Of a DNA stretch of 64,000 nt, positions 1 to 34,110 are shown one piece after another. The notes beneath the pieces are model-generated. The model was not told where the DNA came from. It did not search any database and saw only the letters and a program-made list of their open reading frames with translations. Positions within the stretch are counted from its first letter, which is position 1. Each line of letters starts with the position of its first letter. The DNA is taken from NCBI RefSeq assembly GCF_037975245.1, contig NC_092577.1, positions 14,537,513 to 14,601,512 of the forward strand, read 5' to 3'. The DNA comes from Apostichopus japonicus. Lineage: Eukaryota; Echinodermata; Holothuroidea; Aspidochirotida; Stichopodidae. The position numbers and the translations under genes were made by a program.

Positions 1-85
1 TTTAAGGTACAGTGTGGTATCTATCAAAATTGGAGCAGGATTGGTCTTAGCTACTTGGGACAGTAGTCCATCAGAGAGATCTCTG
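1..85 (-). CDS. possible partial exon, unknown gene, runs off left edge
   Basis: On the minus strand, after an AG near position 85, one frame stays open to the window edge and reads like coding sequence (DLSDGLLSQVAKTNPAPIL, then IDTTLYLK). The phase (two bases completing a codon begun by G) matches the end of the candidate exon at 215-289, so the two could join. The polypyrimidine tract before the AG is poor and I recognise no family. The evidence is open frame plus compatible phase only. Confidence 0.25.
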
Positions 86-214
86 TCATATGAGCTACAT
101 AATTTAAAATGATGATGGTTTTGGCTGGTGTCTGCTATTAAACCACCCTCTTTGCATCACCTATATCATTATATCTGCTGGTTAATATTTCGAGACCATT
201 GTAGACCTTCTTAC

Positions 215-289
215 CAGATGGAAGGAAGATGATTTCTGCAGTAGACTCATCCTTCCCATCTTCCTTTATCACCACTTTCACAGAGAATT
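215..289 (-). CDS. possible 75-nt internal exon, unknown gene
   Basis: The minus strand has a pyrimidine-rich acceptor (TTCTTCTTTTAG), 75 open nucleotides, then a donor GTAAGA. Both ends are phase 1. The translation FSVKVVIKEDGKDESTAEI followed by IFLPS looks like ordinary soluble-protein sequence, but I cannot name it. It would lie just upstream of the candidate exon at 1-85 in the same gene. No preceding exon is visible between 290 and the SINE at 575. Confidence 0.35.
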
Positions 290-484
290 CTAAAAGAAGA
301 ATCAAAAGAGAACTGAATTTGAAACAGGTATCACACACAATAGACTTGAATCAAAGTGACTTTTAAAATCAACAGGGCTCTGATACTCAATATGCCCCCC
401 AGTTAGTTGACACAAATCACTTAAATATCATCCGTTACCAACGTTCAGCAACAGTGGTTGTGCCCCTACTATATATAGTCAAAT

Positions 485-568
485 TAGATATATATAAATA
501 TATATATAAATAAATATATATATATTATATATCTATATATCTATTTATATATATATATATATATATAA
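485..568. repeat. TA-rich microsatellite
   Basis: Runs of TA/TATATAAA make up nearly all of this stretch. It directly precedes the tail of the tRNA-derived SINE at 575-690 and may be its 3' tail. Confidence 0.8.
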
Positions 569-574
569 ATGAAA

Positions 575-690
575 ACGTAATGAGAAGGAACATCCAGAAC
601 AGTGAAAAAACTTCCAGGCCCCACCTGGATTCGAACCCGGGCCTCCCGCTTTGTACGCGAACACCCTTACCAACTAGGCCATGGACGCTG
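575..690 (-). repeat. tRNA-derived SINE (head and part of body)
   Basis: On the minus strand a tRNA-like head starts near 689. It has a pol III A box (TGGCCTAGTTGG, 670-681), a five-pair anticodon-like stem, and a B box (GGTTCGAATCC, 627-637). The head runs straight into non-tRNA sequence and then a TA-rich tail, which marks a SINE rather than a functional tRNA gene. The same body sequence recurs in a fragment at 46530-46582. Confidence 0.65.
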
Positions 691-782
691 ATTGTATGTC
701 CAGAGGTTCGAAACGGGTTAGGAAGGTCGTAATTTCACTGTAGGCGTTTGACACCTGTATTGAACAATACTATATATATATA

Positions 783-2402
783 CAGGGACGTCGCTAGAGG
801 GGGGGTGTGGGGGGGTGTCTCACCCCCCCAATCTTGGTAAAAATGACGATAGTTGGAAAATTTGAGTGCGACAGTCAGTTTCCGACTGTCGGAATTTCCG
901 ACTGTCGCCAGCTTCAATTCGGAATTTCCGACTGTCGCGCTCTAATTTTTCTGACTGTCGCACTCTTATTTTCATCTGTTCTTGTAATTTGTGAGTGACA
1001 TAAAATTTTCGATCAAAATTGACCTTTAATCAGTCATATTTACCACGTTTTCCTCGTCACATTGAGAAATTGTATCTCGCGATCCTTATACTCCACCATA
1101 CAAAACTTCGTATGATTTTGAATACTCTAAAAAAAATACAACGTTCGCCAGCTTCATTTCGGAAAATTTATGTATTAATTTTGTTATTGGGTGGGTCGAC
1201 CCTGTTCGCTAGCTTAAAGTAAGTTCAGGATATACCAGGGACGTAGCCAGGGGGAGCAGGGGAGCGACTGCTCCCCCCCCCCCTTTGAGTGTCGAAAAAA
1301 AATGTTTAAAAACTGTTGTTTTTTAGCATGGTATTTTGTCAGTGCTCTTTTGATCTTGAATACTCGTCAACTCCGTTAACTCGATTATAATCGTAATAAC
1401 ATGCAGGCCTACTGATTCAACTACTTACTTAGTTTGGCAGATGCAATTAGATAAATTTAGCCTATAGCCTATTTCAAACCTACAGTTGGCCACTGCGTAA
1501 TAAAATACATATTGCCTACCTAACCTCACTCGATGGAATGTCACGAACCGTATGCACAACGACAACGACAAGTTCGTTCTCATCCATTCTATGATTCGTC
1601 CTAAGTTGTTGCACGAACAGCATGTTATGAAGCTAAGCTAGCAATCGTACGTGATACGCACTTCCTATAAATAATTATTACACTGTTAATACACGGAGAT
1701 AACGATATTTTTTTAGGCCACTGCAAATCTGGCTGTCCTACAAAATATGAAAGTTTATATTGTCCATCAATTAAGTTCGTCAAATGTATTTAAGTCCAGA
1801 CATTGGACAATAAACAAGAATCATCCTTCTGGAAAAATTGTAAAAGAGCACTATGTTTGTCTTTCTGATATATTATGTAAAAGAACATGTAAAAGAATTC
1901 AAACAGGAAACAAAATCTGCTGATAATATGATATCATATGATAATGATGAAACTGGCAACAAATTGCACCAGATCGCATCTAAGGACCTTCAATTGTTCA
2001 AAAAAATCTCAAAGGGGAGGGGGACACCCCCTCCCCTTAAACCCCTCCCCCATATCAATCGCAAAAAGTGCTTCCCTTTTCAAATTCCTGGCTACGACGT
2101 TGGGATATACATTGTCTCTATGGTATACAATTAAAACACTCAATGCTAATCTACGGAAGTTTAAAAGTGCCATCAACATAAGCAAAAACTTTGCCCCATA
2201 AGGTACAAATGTATTGAAAAAAGTTCGGAACAAAAGTGCAGTCGCGAAAGATGGGGTGTCTGTCTGACACTGACCGTATCGTTGACGATGAGTGCGGGGG
2301 GGGGTACAAGGCAGCAGTCGGAATTTTCTGACTCCAAAACCCATCAAGTTGGAATTTCAGCCACTACACCCCCCCAATCATCAGGCCTTAGCTACGTCCC
2401 TG
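783..2402. mobile_element. hAT-like non-autonomous DNA transposon A (interrupted)
   Basis: The left end CAGGGACGTCGCTAG and the right end, reverse-complemented CAGGGACGTAGCTAAG, form terminal inverted repeats. Both ends abut TATATATA, consistent with an 8-bp target duplication, although the flanks are TA repeats and so not decisive. The left terminus is followed by a G run and the right terminus preceded by a C run. The interior repeats the motif TTTCCGACTGTCG. It has no transposase frame. About half its length is a second element (1236-2102) inserted into it. Confidence 0.7.
1236..2102. mobile_element. hAT-like MITE B nested in A
   Basis: The left terminus CAGGGACGTAGCCAGG and right terminus (CCTGGCTACGACGTTG on the plus strand) form imperfect inverted repeats. 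The element is flanked by a perfect 8-bp duplication GGATATAC (1228-1235 and 2103-2110), the size typical of hAT transposition. Subterminal C/G runs are present. It is 867 bp with no transposase frame. A 5'-truncated relative lies at 45013-45581. Confidence 0.85.
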
Positions 2403-5289
2403 TATATATATATATATATAGGGGTTTAGATGTGATCTGTTGTGGCATGATGGAGATGAAGAAAGCTTTCATACAGTACCTACTGTACAGTATGAATATT
2501 TATGATCATCAATAGTTTCCCGAAATATAATAAGCGAATCAAACATGGGGCCCACGTTAGTACACCCATCTGTGTTTTTCTCTCACGCCGACCGATTAAA
2601 TTATCACGTGACATTTAATTGCGAGTGCAACTTAAAGGATGACATTAAACTGAATTTTTAGTCCAGATATGTTGAATGTCATTAAAAACATGAGTGCTAG
2701 CAATGTAACATTTCTTCAGAGATAGATCTAAATTTCAAGATATTTGCTTTTGTAATATGCTAGATCTCTGAACTGCTCCTTTAAAGGGTGTGAAGACTCG
2801 CGCACAAAGAAACATCTAATGCCAGTAACCTGACCTAGTTTGGAATGAGGTGTAACATATATATAAGTGTTAGACACCACCATCGATCCCAGAAAATACA
2901 CACACAGCTTGTTACCGTCGGTAATTAGACACTAGTGCAGTCAGTACATGCAGCTACTGTACGGTCAATACCCACAACATAGTGTAAATAGCAGCGATGG
3001 ACATCTCAGGTCTAGATAAAAGATAACAAGGTATCAGGTTTAATTACAGTCTGGATTTTGCAGCGACACGAACAAAACGTCACTTGCAAGCAACGGAAAG
3101 TTAACTTTTTCAGATGGTCGCACACGGTTTTGGGGCGAGTCATCAATGCCTTTAAAGTGACTACAGTATACATGCTTTTCACCACATGATATATGCAGTC
3201 ATTTGTTGACATAATGCTTAAACATATTTTTTTTACTTCTGCATTTTCAGTATTTAAAACCAAAGTCTTACCGTCTTCCATTTGAGAAATGAGGCTTGCC
3301 GGAATATCTTCAGATGAGTTGCAATCTCAGACCTTCAAGTTTGACACCACGGATCTACAATACTGTATACTTTGGGAATCAAACACAAGACCAGATACTG
3401 TACTTCATGTCATGAAACATAAACCAAAAACCTGTGGATGGGAATTACAATTTACAGTATAACATTAATTAGGAAATTATCATATATTCAGGCATTGTCA
3501 CCCCCCCCCCTTACCCCACACACACCCCTCCGCTAATACACTAGAATCAGCTACTTGGACCTTTGGCATACCCTCCAATTTCTTACAAGTACATATGACA
3601 ATTTTATATATATTTAAATTTCTTTACATACAATAGCCTACATTATAAATAGGATGATACATAATGAATCTGAACGATTGACAGTTTAGATATTATGGCT
3701 CTTGACCATAATTCTCTCCTCTATGGCTTGATGTGTCTCTCAGGTCACAAACAGTGACCAGTTGAATGAGTAAGGTAAATAGCCACAACCAGCTTGCTAT
3801 GGTTTAAACGACATTCATAATCATATATTGCTCTTTAGCCTAGGCTAAGGTTTAATACTAACGTTACTAATCACATACAATGTCACCATACCGAGGCTAG
3901 GCCTAGGACAAAATACAATCTTGATGACAGAAGATTTAATTTTAAAGCCAATTGCAACATTAGCCTTATTTCTCAAGCCAAATTTATGAATCTGCTCAAT
4001 ACGAAATTTGGTATCTTGCCACTCTGGTAACGATATTGGTAAAGAAAATGGGAAAGTGTAACTGCAGACTTTGCCTTTGTCAAACTTACTGGCTCACCTG
4101 GTGTTTATGTTAGGTTTGGTCATGACCATTGGATGCCAAATGTACCTAAATAGAGTGTTGCGCAATCTCATAATAAAACTATGTGTGGAATGTAGCTGGC
4201 TGCGATCCGGCCACTGTTTTCTACGATCGCAGGTCGATTTCTTTAGGTCAGTGGTGCCCTGGTGCGTAGCGTAGGGTAGGAACAGCGGGGTGAGAGGGGA
4301 GTGCTGTAGGGATGGGGAACATGGGATAACTACTCTACACTGAAAAATGGGGAGGGTTGTCAGAAGGATGTTTTTCCTGGACCCTTTGCATTAGCAAACA
4401 GAGTGTCAGGCTGTTTTATATCGCCATGACCCGTCGACTGTTCGATTACTTTCGACAAAATTTACTATGGCAACACAAAAATATATGACCGGTTATGTGG
4501 ACCTTTGGTTACTCTTCGTTGCGTGCTCTATCCTAAGATTACTAAGTACCACCCTAATCCTAAATTTAAAGAAAAGTCGCCTATTTTGAGATAAAATGTA
4601 ATAAGTCGAAACATCGATATTATAATGGATAAAACAGTGCCAATAATGTGAAGCGAAGGCAAACTTTTGAGATAACATCTAGAAATCTCGAAATATAATA
4701 GTTGCAGCTTCAATAAAAAAAAGTCGAAAGTTGAAGATTCTAGAGTTTGATGTAAATATGTCGAAATTTGGAGATAAACACTGTCGAACTGGTAGACGCA
4801 AAGAAATGAAGAATAAAGCCGCAGAAAGTCGAAAAAGAGGATAAGTTTGAGATATCACAAGTACAAATATGTTCAATGCAGGCTAAAGTTTCGAAAACGC
4901 ACCCAAAAAAAAGTCACATTTGGAAGAAATTTTCGTTGAATGTTGAAGACTGTTTCGAAACAAGTTGAGGAGAAAAGCGAAATGTAGAGCTATAAAGTCA
5001 AATTTGACCATCTACAAATCCACACCTACATCAGCAAAACTCCAAGGTCCCTAAGGCTGTCAGTCCCGCCTCCCCCCCCCCCCCCCCCCCCGCCCCCTTC
5101 TCCAGGACGTAATCGCTGAAATTACAGGTCACTCTAAAGTCTATACCAACGCTCACATAAAACATATTCTCGGCTTGATTTTCCATTGGTTGTAATACAA
5201 ATCAGCAGTTATTTGTATGACGCATAATGGACCAACTTACACACCGGGTGGCTTCCAATTCAACATTTTAACTCAATTTGGAATCTTTT
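2403..5289. other. no supported gene
   Basis: Apart from a short TA run after element A and C-rich tracts near 3500 and 5070, I see no recognisable gene or repeat. The minus-strand frame at 3012-3281 (89 codons) resembles nothing I know and lacks convincing splice sites. Confidence 0.5.
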
Positions 5290-5440
5290 CAATTTAGAAA
5301 GTCATTTCAGATGGGAAAATCGTAAATTGCTCTTGGATGAAACAAACACCCCATCTTACCTTGAACCCGGAACGTCTCGATTGCTAAGCCTAATTGCTTC
5401 AAATGCCACCGCATTTATTCACTCGGCAACAGCACCGGTC
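5290..5440 (-). repeat. tRNA-derived SINE fragment
   Basis: The minus strand has an A-box-like GTTGCCGAGTGA (5419-5430) and a B-box-like GGGTTCAAGGT (5358-5368). The spacing of about 60 nt leaves room for a long variable arm like that of class II tRNAs. The downstream sequence is not tRNA. I call it a SINE head. Confidence 0.45.
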
Positions 5441-6595
5441 ATAATATGTCACTGCTGCAAACAAGGCACGTGATGGTGAAGGGTGGTAGTATGCATGATT
5501 ATCCAACTCCATTTGACAGTCAGTCAGGGATCTGTTTTACATGAATCAGTCGTGAAGAAATCGGACAGCCACTCCTCCGAGCCTAGGACACCATCAAGTG
5601 CAGATCTATCGTCTTGGGCTGGGGGGGGGGGTGGGCAAGTGCCATCACCTTTTCAAATTCAAGAATACGTATTTATTCGCACAATCTTGCGATTAGACAA
5701 AATGTATACAGTCTAAATATGCCTCAGAATGCAACATTAGACGTCTGTTTTTTTTCGTAGAACCGACTCTTCGGTCCCACCTGCTTCACTTCAGCGACCC
5801 AAGGACCACTTCGATCCCTCCTTTACGCAATCCTTGAGTCGCCTCTGGACCATTCATAAAGCTTCATGAATACTGGCTCTACTTAAATCAGTCGAGGGAA
5901 TTAACTAGCCCAACGCCCCACCCTGCCCCACCACTTCCCCGCATACCGAAGCTTGAAATCTTGTGTACGTCACTGTACTGGATTCAGAATATTGAAGTCC
6001 TCGTAGTATGTATGTGCCCTCGTAATGGTCTATGTATCCGGCAATAATATTGATACACATTGGTCAAGATGAAAGAAAATATGAGAGAACTCCAGAATTG
6101 GTATGTAGATATTGCATGCAACTGTATTGTATTTGTACATCAGGCCAGAAACCCTCTTATTATGATTGGGTACTACATAAACAAATAAATAAAAAAATCG
6201 CTGCCAGGTAATTGTCAACGATGGGAGCATTGAAAATTCAGAAAGTCAAGACGGTTCATTGGGTATCATATGTTAACTTGCAATTTAGGCAAATTCAATA
6301 GGGAGGTAGACGGGGGGGGGGGGGAGGGGATGGTTCCGTGGGAAATGTGTAATGTGCTGGAGTAACCTACTCGGAGCGTGGTAAATCAACTCACTCGATG
6401 ATGTAAAACTGGTGGCGTTTGTAAAACCTATATAACCTTATCAGAGTCTCTATAAATACTCTAAACTATGAGAAGGGAATACCATTATCTATGTCTATAC
6501 AGAAACACACCCTGAAGACCATTGGATGAGACTGAAATATCGGAATTGAAGGAATTTGACACCGTGAATAATTCATTATTTATCGATATTGTGTT

Positions 6596-28439
<21,844 letters not shown>

Positions 28440-28852
28440 GACTTAATGTGAGCCGAATTAGTCTAACGTCTTTTCGCGGAAACCCTACTTGATGGAATGA
28501 TAGAACAACCAGCAAAATCTGCAAAAGCCTTTCAACGTTGAGGTACTTCAATATCATCTGTCAAATATTCTCAGCGTCAATGGAAGTTACGTGGTCAGGT
28601 GGTCACGCGGCAGTTGTCCCATTTCTATCTTCTCACGAATGAAGGAATATGTTGAAGAGGGGTCGTGGGGACGTGAGGTCGTTAAGGCGTACCTTCATGT
28701 AGGGTGGTGGTTCTGGTATAGTCTTCCCCCTCCCCGAAAAAATAATTCATGAACTTGAAACGGTCAGTTGTGAGGCATATTTAGACTGTCAGTTAGGTCT
28801 GTTATTAGCTGTAAAAGCAACTTGCTCATTAATATAAATAAAATGCGTGTGT

Positions 28853-29200
28853 GGGAGAGTGTGTGTGTATGTATAAGTGCGTGTATGGGTGTATGATTGT
28901 GTGTTTGGGTTTACGGGCATGCGTGTGTGCGTGTGTGTGTGCGTTTGTTTTTCTATCTGACCGAGGATTTGAACAAAAGAATTTCAGGTCCTCAGTTGCG
29001 ATTTGTAAAGAATCACCACGTCCTCGGAAGATTTCTATTGTATGGGGTATTGTTAAGGTTAGGGTACGTGGATTTGAACAATGGAAAATACAATGGGGTC
29101 CTCGGTCTGAATGTAATACAAACATGTGTGTGTGTGCGTGTATGTATATATGTAAGGGCAGGTGTGTGTGTACGTGTGTGTTTGTTGTAGGTTACGTTAT
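28853..29200. repeat. GT-rich low-complexity stretch
   Basis: Two GT/GTAT-rich runs (28853-28945 and 29123-29190) flank a 170-bp segment with GACCGAGGATTTGAACAA near its left side and TCCTCGGTC at its right. The open frames here are low-complexity artefacts. Confidence 0.6.
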
Positions 29201-29982
29201 ACTCGTATACTTCACAATGAATGATTATTATGTAACATGGCTATATCTAGACAGGTCGTATCTTCATTTCAGTGTTTATGGTGTGATAATCGTTTCCCGG
29301 CAGATAACGCCAGAATATACTTGTATCGACACCTACCACTTGATAGTCACCTTTAAGATTAGTAGCTGATACGCATTGTCCGTACCACCAGGCATTTTCT
29401 TCATCACGTCAAGTGTTCTCGTCGAAGGTCTTGAAGGTATGGGTCACCTGACTTGTCAGAGCAATACCAACCTCGTCAGGGAATCATTCTGTGAATTAAG
29501 CAAGAAAATCACTCTGAGTCATATTAAAGACACATGGAGGCTATACAGTAACCTTTAAGGTATGCTATATTTGCCCCAAATATGCCAGCGTTTTCAAATA
29601 AATCAATATTTTTTATTAACAGGCTGTTAGGAATTAACCTCACTTTTATAATTTATAATTTTATAATTTTAGGTTTACAGTCTTGTTCAGGGCCAAAGCC
29701 CTCGCACACGACTTTACAACTGAACCCTGGTCATTGGTAACTTGTCACACCTACACACCAAAGTGTGCACATTTCAATCAATCTCTCCTGGCAACACAGT
29801 GCACCACAACAACGTGTCCCTCGGGGGACTTCCAATAGGGTGCAGCCGAAAACCGGCGCAAACATCTATATTTACAAGTTACATCGCAATTCCCCATTTA
29901 TACACCTGGGTGAAGAGAGGCAATGGAGATAAAGCGACTTGCCCAAGGACACAATGTAATGATCTGGCCAGGGCTCGAACCT

Positions 29983-31314
29983 CAGGGGCGTATCCAGGAT
30001 TTTCCAATAGGGGGGGCGTCAGGCATGAATGATCGCCGTCATGGGGGATGGGTCTAAGGGGAGGGGTGGACAATTTTTGCTTTCGAAATAGGGCTGAAAT
30101 TCAAAATGGTGCCATATGCATGGGCGGCGATCCGTACTTCCGAGTGGGGGGGGGGGGGGATATGACCTTGTTAACTATCTAAGCGTAGCGCCACCATGAG
30201 TTGGCGCGAAGCGTACAAGAACATTTTGTGATTAACAAACCCTCTAGATGGCCGGAAACGGCACTTCCCGAGGTTTCCAAGCGGCATATACCCAACTTTA
30301 AAATAGGGATGTCATCTCCGAAATATCTCATAATCAGGATCCAAAATACCTTTTTTTTAATTTCGGGTGTTATTTTGGGAAAATTGCCCCTGTCAATCCT
30401 GTTTCAGGCGCAACGTTAGAATGTTCGAGAGCTCTTTTATATTATTCGATGAAGAAAATGGCCTCATGCAGGCTATTATAGGCCTATACACATGCAATAC
30501 ACAATTACAGATAGTTACATTCCTAGGTACCGATTGCTAGGGCATCCAGGTTAAACGTGTATTAAGCATTACCCTGGTAACGAGATTCTCAGCTGTTCGA
30601 GGGAACATGTACGTGTGTAGGCCTACTATAGGGCCTATATGAATACTATGAGGGTGCATATATGTACTATATCAATACCGTGGGCGCAATAATACATTTT
30701 GTTGTTATAGGGCCAATGAAGCCTACAGTCAACTATTCTTGCTTTATAAAGACGCTTTATTTGAAAAGATCGCACTGCGTTTATGGTAGGCGAGAAATGA
30801 AGCTAAAAAAGAGCCGTACATTAACGATGATGCATAAATGTAGGCATGAAGATATTCTTATCCCTGGCATTTGGTGGGGGGATATGGTGTATTACATCCC
30901 CTCCACCCATTTTCATGGGGAATATATCCCCCTTCCCCCCCCCAGGATCGCCGCCCATGGCCATATGTGATCCATTTTTCGACCTTAATAATAAGCAACA
31001 TTTCCAGTAAATATGGACACAAAATGCACAATTTAGTATGGCTGGCATGTCACTTAGTGTTTATAGTGATATTACAAACACAATTACCATCTATGTTTCT
31101 AAAACTATTATGCCGCCGGACTTCGCCAGAACCTTTTTCTGGCAAACAAAAAATAAAGCATACGGGAGGGGTGGGGGGGGGGGGTTGAGCGATCACCGAC
31201 ATCTCACTTAAAGGTCGTCATCAATTTTTTTATTTTTTTTGGCTAAACTTTTTTTTTTGGTGACGGCCAATAGGGGGGGGGCGTGCCTGTTGCGCCCCCC
31301 TGGATACGCCGCTG
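29983..31314. mobile_element. hAT-like MITE F inserted in a SINE
   Basis: Termini CAGGGGCGTATCCAGG and, reverse-complemented from the right, CAGCGGCGTATCCAGG form inverted repeats. The flanks share only 5 bp (AACCT at 29978-29982 and 31315-31319), so the duplication is shorter than the 8 bp of its neighbours. G/C runs lie inside both ends. It contains element G. No coding frame. Confidence 0.78.
30119..30959. mobile_element. hAT-like MITE G nested in F
   Basis: Termini CATGGGCGGCGATCC at both ends are flanked by a perfect 8-bp duplication GCCATATG (30111-30118 and 30960-30967). The shared core is at 30170-30276, just inside the left end. It is 841 bp and non-coding. Confidence 0.88.
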
Positions 31315-31375
31315 AACCTGTAATCCTTAGATCACAAGTCCACTGCCGTAACCACTTGACCACAACGCCCTCAGG

Positions 31376-32187
31376 AACAAACAGTAATCTAGTGTACTTA
31401 TTTAGAATATCTGAGGAAAATTTAGAGAGTAAACATCTCCCTGCAGGAAAGTCATTTTTGAAAACGTCTAGTAATTATAGTATGCTGGAAAATATTAAAA
31501 TAGCACGTTTGTTGTTATTAATGGGAGGCGCTATTACAGTTTAGCGAATTCGTAAACGTAAGCCTTGTTGAAATTCTTCTAAAAACCATTAATTGGTCAA
31601 ACTCTGGTGTCAGATTTCCATTCTTCTCTTTGTGCATTATCTGTTTACCCAGTCATAAAGGTATTTTCTGGTCACTCTGTGATCACATCCTGATAGAGAA
31701 AATTTCATGAATTGCTGACAGGCAAAAGGTCTGGCCTGTTGGCCTATAGCTAGCTGTTGATCGTACCTATCTTTAATTGAGTTTGGGTTACAGAGAGGTG
31801 CACAAAGCCATTGTCTAAATAGCCGTTTTCCAAACGGGATTGAGCACCGGTCAAGGCGCTATAGTAAAGTTCCATCCTGCTCTCCTATTTTGCAAAATTT
31901 CAAGATTTGCGAGAGACATTCTAGAACCTGTGAATTTAAGTTGAAGATTACTGATGTGAGACTGGTTTGAATCAAGTATTAATCCTTTACAGTATGAATG
32001 ATGTTTTCACTATCACTTGTAGGAAATCTATCATCATCATATTCTGTTATCCTGTTAGCTAGGCTACAATTTCTAATAGAGAAGATGTATTAGGCTACCT
32101 TATTTTCAAGCTCCCTTTTGTTCAAACTGTACCATAATGATGAGACAATCATATGAATTCTTACTGCAAAAACATAGTAACATGTTT
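31376..32187. other. no supported gene
   Basis: I see no exon or repeat that I can name here. If the MSH6 copy continued, its next exon would be expected on the minus strand in this interval, but it is not visible. Confidence 0.45.
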
Positions 32188-32189
32188 TG

Positions 32190-32345
32190 TATCTAAGGGG
32201 CGGTACTCTTCAAAGCTACACATAGATAGCAGTTCCTGTTCCAGTTTTCATTCATTGAGACACCAGATGCAGGCACCAAGAGCTGACTGACAGGGCCAGT
32301 TCATACTCACTCTTTGGTGTCAAACCAAGAGAATCACCATGTGGA
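32190..32345 (-). pseudogene. MSH6: MSH6 remnant, lever-region exon with stop and frameshift
   Basis: The translation GDSLGLTPKSEYELALS is followed, one frame away, by ALGACIWCLNE, a TGA, then KLEQELLSMCSFEEYRPLD. The frame change is explained by a TCAG tandem duplication. The TGA falls where MSH6 proteins have cysteine, so a single TGT or TGC to TGA change suffices. Exon ends are unclear. Confidence 0.75.
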
Positions 32346-32529
32346 GAAATTATCATTACAAATGGTAGACTGTTTCATTATTTATTAAGCAAATCTCTTG
32401 ATATTAAGGATTTAGAAGCCAAAGATGTTAAGTACCGAATGGAATAAAAGATGCAGATGACTGTAGAAAAAAACACTCATTGTTCCTTACAGTCATCGTG
32501 GTAGCATGAAGTTACAAGAACAACATCAT

Positions 32530-33162
32530 CAGGGTTCTGCCCAGGGGGGATTGAGTGCCGGCAGGACTATCTAAGCGGAGCGCCACCATCGGTTCGCGCG
32601 AAGCGTACAAGAAAATTTTGGGTTTTGGAAACCCCCCAGATGGCCGGAAACGGCCCTTCCCGAGTATTCTGAGCCACAAGTAGACAGCTTTGAAATGAGA
32701 TCTCATGTCTGGTATTTTTCATAATTAATGAAAAAAGTTAGGACAAATATCTGGAGCACCAGAGTACAGACCAGCCGGTGGTGCCTATTAAATATATCAT
32801 TCAGGCTGAGATGATAATTTTAGATGGACAGTTATTTACGACAGTTATGATATACACACTGAGCGACTAACGCTGCTTCTCATATAGTGAATACAAAATC
32901 TGAGTGTAATTTCATGTACAAATAAACAGTAAACTAGTGAATAACTCCGATAAACTGCGCGATATCATGCAGTGAACCTTCGAACAGCGTTTATTACTGC
33001 ATTGTTACTGTACGTTAGACCCTCCGGCTATGGAGCTGTTTTTTGGAGTTCCTATCGAAAATAAGTGCCGGTCGGAAAAGTCACTCAAGCAGATTGTGGC
33101 GGTCGGTAATTCAGCGTGCTGGTCGGGCCCGACCGGCGCCGACCGGCAGCGGCAGAACCCTG
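32530..33162. mobile_element. hAT-like MITE H
   Basis: Termini CAGGGTTCTGCC at both ends are flanked by CATCAT (32524-32529 and 33163-33168), a 6-bp duplication unlike the 8 bp of most neighbours. The shared core lies at 32563-32666 next to the left end. The right portion is GC-rich (CGACCGGCGCCGACCGGC). It lies between two MSH6 remnants. Confidence 0.78.
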
Positions 33163-33500
33163 CATCATTAATATGAGTACAACAGCATGAGTACAAGTAC
33201 TGTACAACAGCATGAGTACAAGTGCAGCAGCATTAATACGAATACAATAGCATGAGTAAGAGTAAAACAGCATGAGTACGAGTAAAACAACATGAGTAAG
33301 AATAAAACAGCATGAGTACCAGTACAACAACATGAGTACGAGTAAAACAGCATGAGTACGAGTACAACAACAGAAGTACGAGTACAACAGCATGGGTAGG
33401 AGTACAACAGTATGGGTAAGAGTACAACAGCATGGGTACAAGAGCAGCAGCATGACTTCGAGTACAGCAGCATGTGTACAAAAGCATTAATACGCGTACA
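33163..33500. repeat. ~20-bp minisatellite (CATGAGTACGAGTACAACAG)
   Basis: About 17 diverged copies of a 20-bp unit start exactly where MITE H ends. The long minus-strand frames here (leucine/serine/cysteine repeats) are repeat artefacts. Confidence 0.85.
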
Positions 33501-33956
33501 TCAGCAATTCCCCTTGGTATGAGTAACAAGGGCAGAAGTTCAAGTTTCTAAGCATGAGTGCACATTGTTACTCTTGCATTAGTATCTATACTATATTTCC
33601 AAAAATTCCCAGGGAATTCAGGGCTGCAAGTTTTCAACAACAGTTACAAATTTGCTAAAACATGACACAGGTATATAAAAGCAAAGTCTACAATCACTGA
33701 ATAAAGATTCCATTTATATCGTACCCAATATGTGTTTAGACGGGGTCATGTGCAATGAAACAAACAGTTAGAAAGCCTAAGCTGTTAACATATAACACAT
33801 ATTTACACACATACAAATCAATTCTTAGGCAAACATACTTAAGGTTTCATGTTAGCAACGTAATACATGATTTTATTTAGGCATATTTCGTTGGAGAGGA
33901 ATACCACAAAATAACATTTTTTTCCCTTTTAATTGGCTAACATCAAGAACACTGAC

Positions 33957-34110
33957 CCTCTGAAACCGTCTTTTTGATAACGTTTGGCCAATTTTGGATG
34001 TTGTCATCTGCATCTTTCTTATCTCTCACTGAATCTTCGAAACAATATTTATCCGACAAGACCTCAGGTTTTTTGAGCGCTTGAGAATTCACTGCCAGGT
34101 ACCAGTTTGC
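33957..34110 (-). pseudogene. MSH6: MSH6 remnant, connector-region exon with frameshift
   Basis: The acceptor CTGTGCTGAAAG ends at 34111 and the donor GTCAGT begins at 33956. It reads KLVPGSEFSSAQK, then after removing one A from a six-A run it continues EVLSDKYCFEDSVRD and NWPNVIKKTVSE. With five As the exon would be 153 nt and phase 1 at both ends, so the extra A is either a mutation or a homopolymer sequencing error. Confidence 0.72.

Larger units (their letters stand above)
29650..31372 (-). repeat. tRNA-derived SINE split by elements F and G
   Basis: The minus-strand tRNA head (31315-31372) starts GAGGGCGTTGTGGTCAAGTG with the A box. The head then breaks at 31314 and resumes at 29982 with the rest of the B box (GGTTCGAGCCC across the junction). 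The SINE body follows (CCTTGGGCAAG near 29945, ACCCAGGTGTATAAATGGG near 29900) and ends in an AT-rich tail near 29650. Removing 29983-31314 and one copy of AACCT restores a continuous tRNA-like head, which independently supports the boundaries of element F. Confidence 0.75.

Noticed and set aside
575-690. A functional tRNA gene
   Set aside because: The tRNA-like head runs into a SINE body that recurs at 46530, and the apparent anticodon does not fit a standard isoacceptor.
3012-3281. An 89-codon minus-strand gene
   Set aside because: No family resemblance and no splice or start context; frames of this length are expected by chance.
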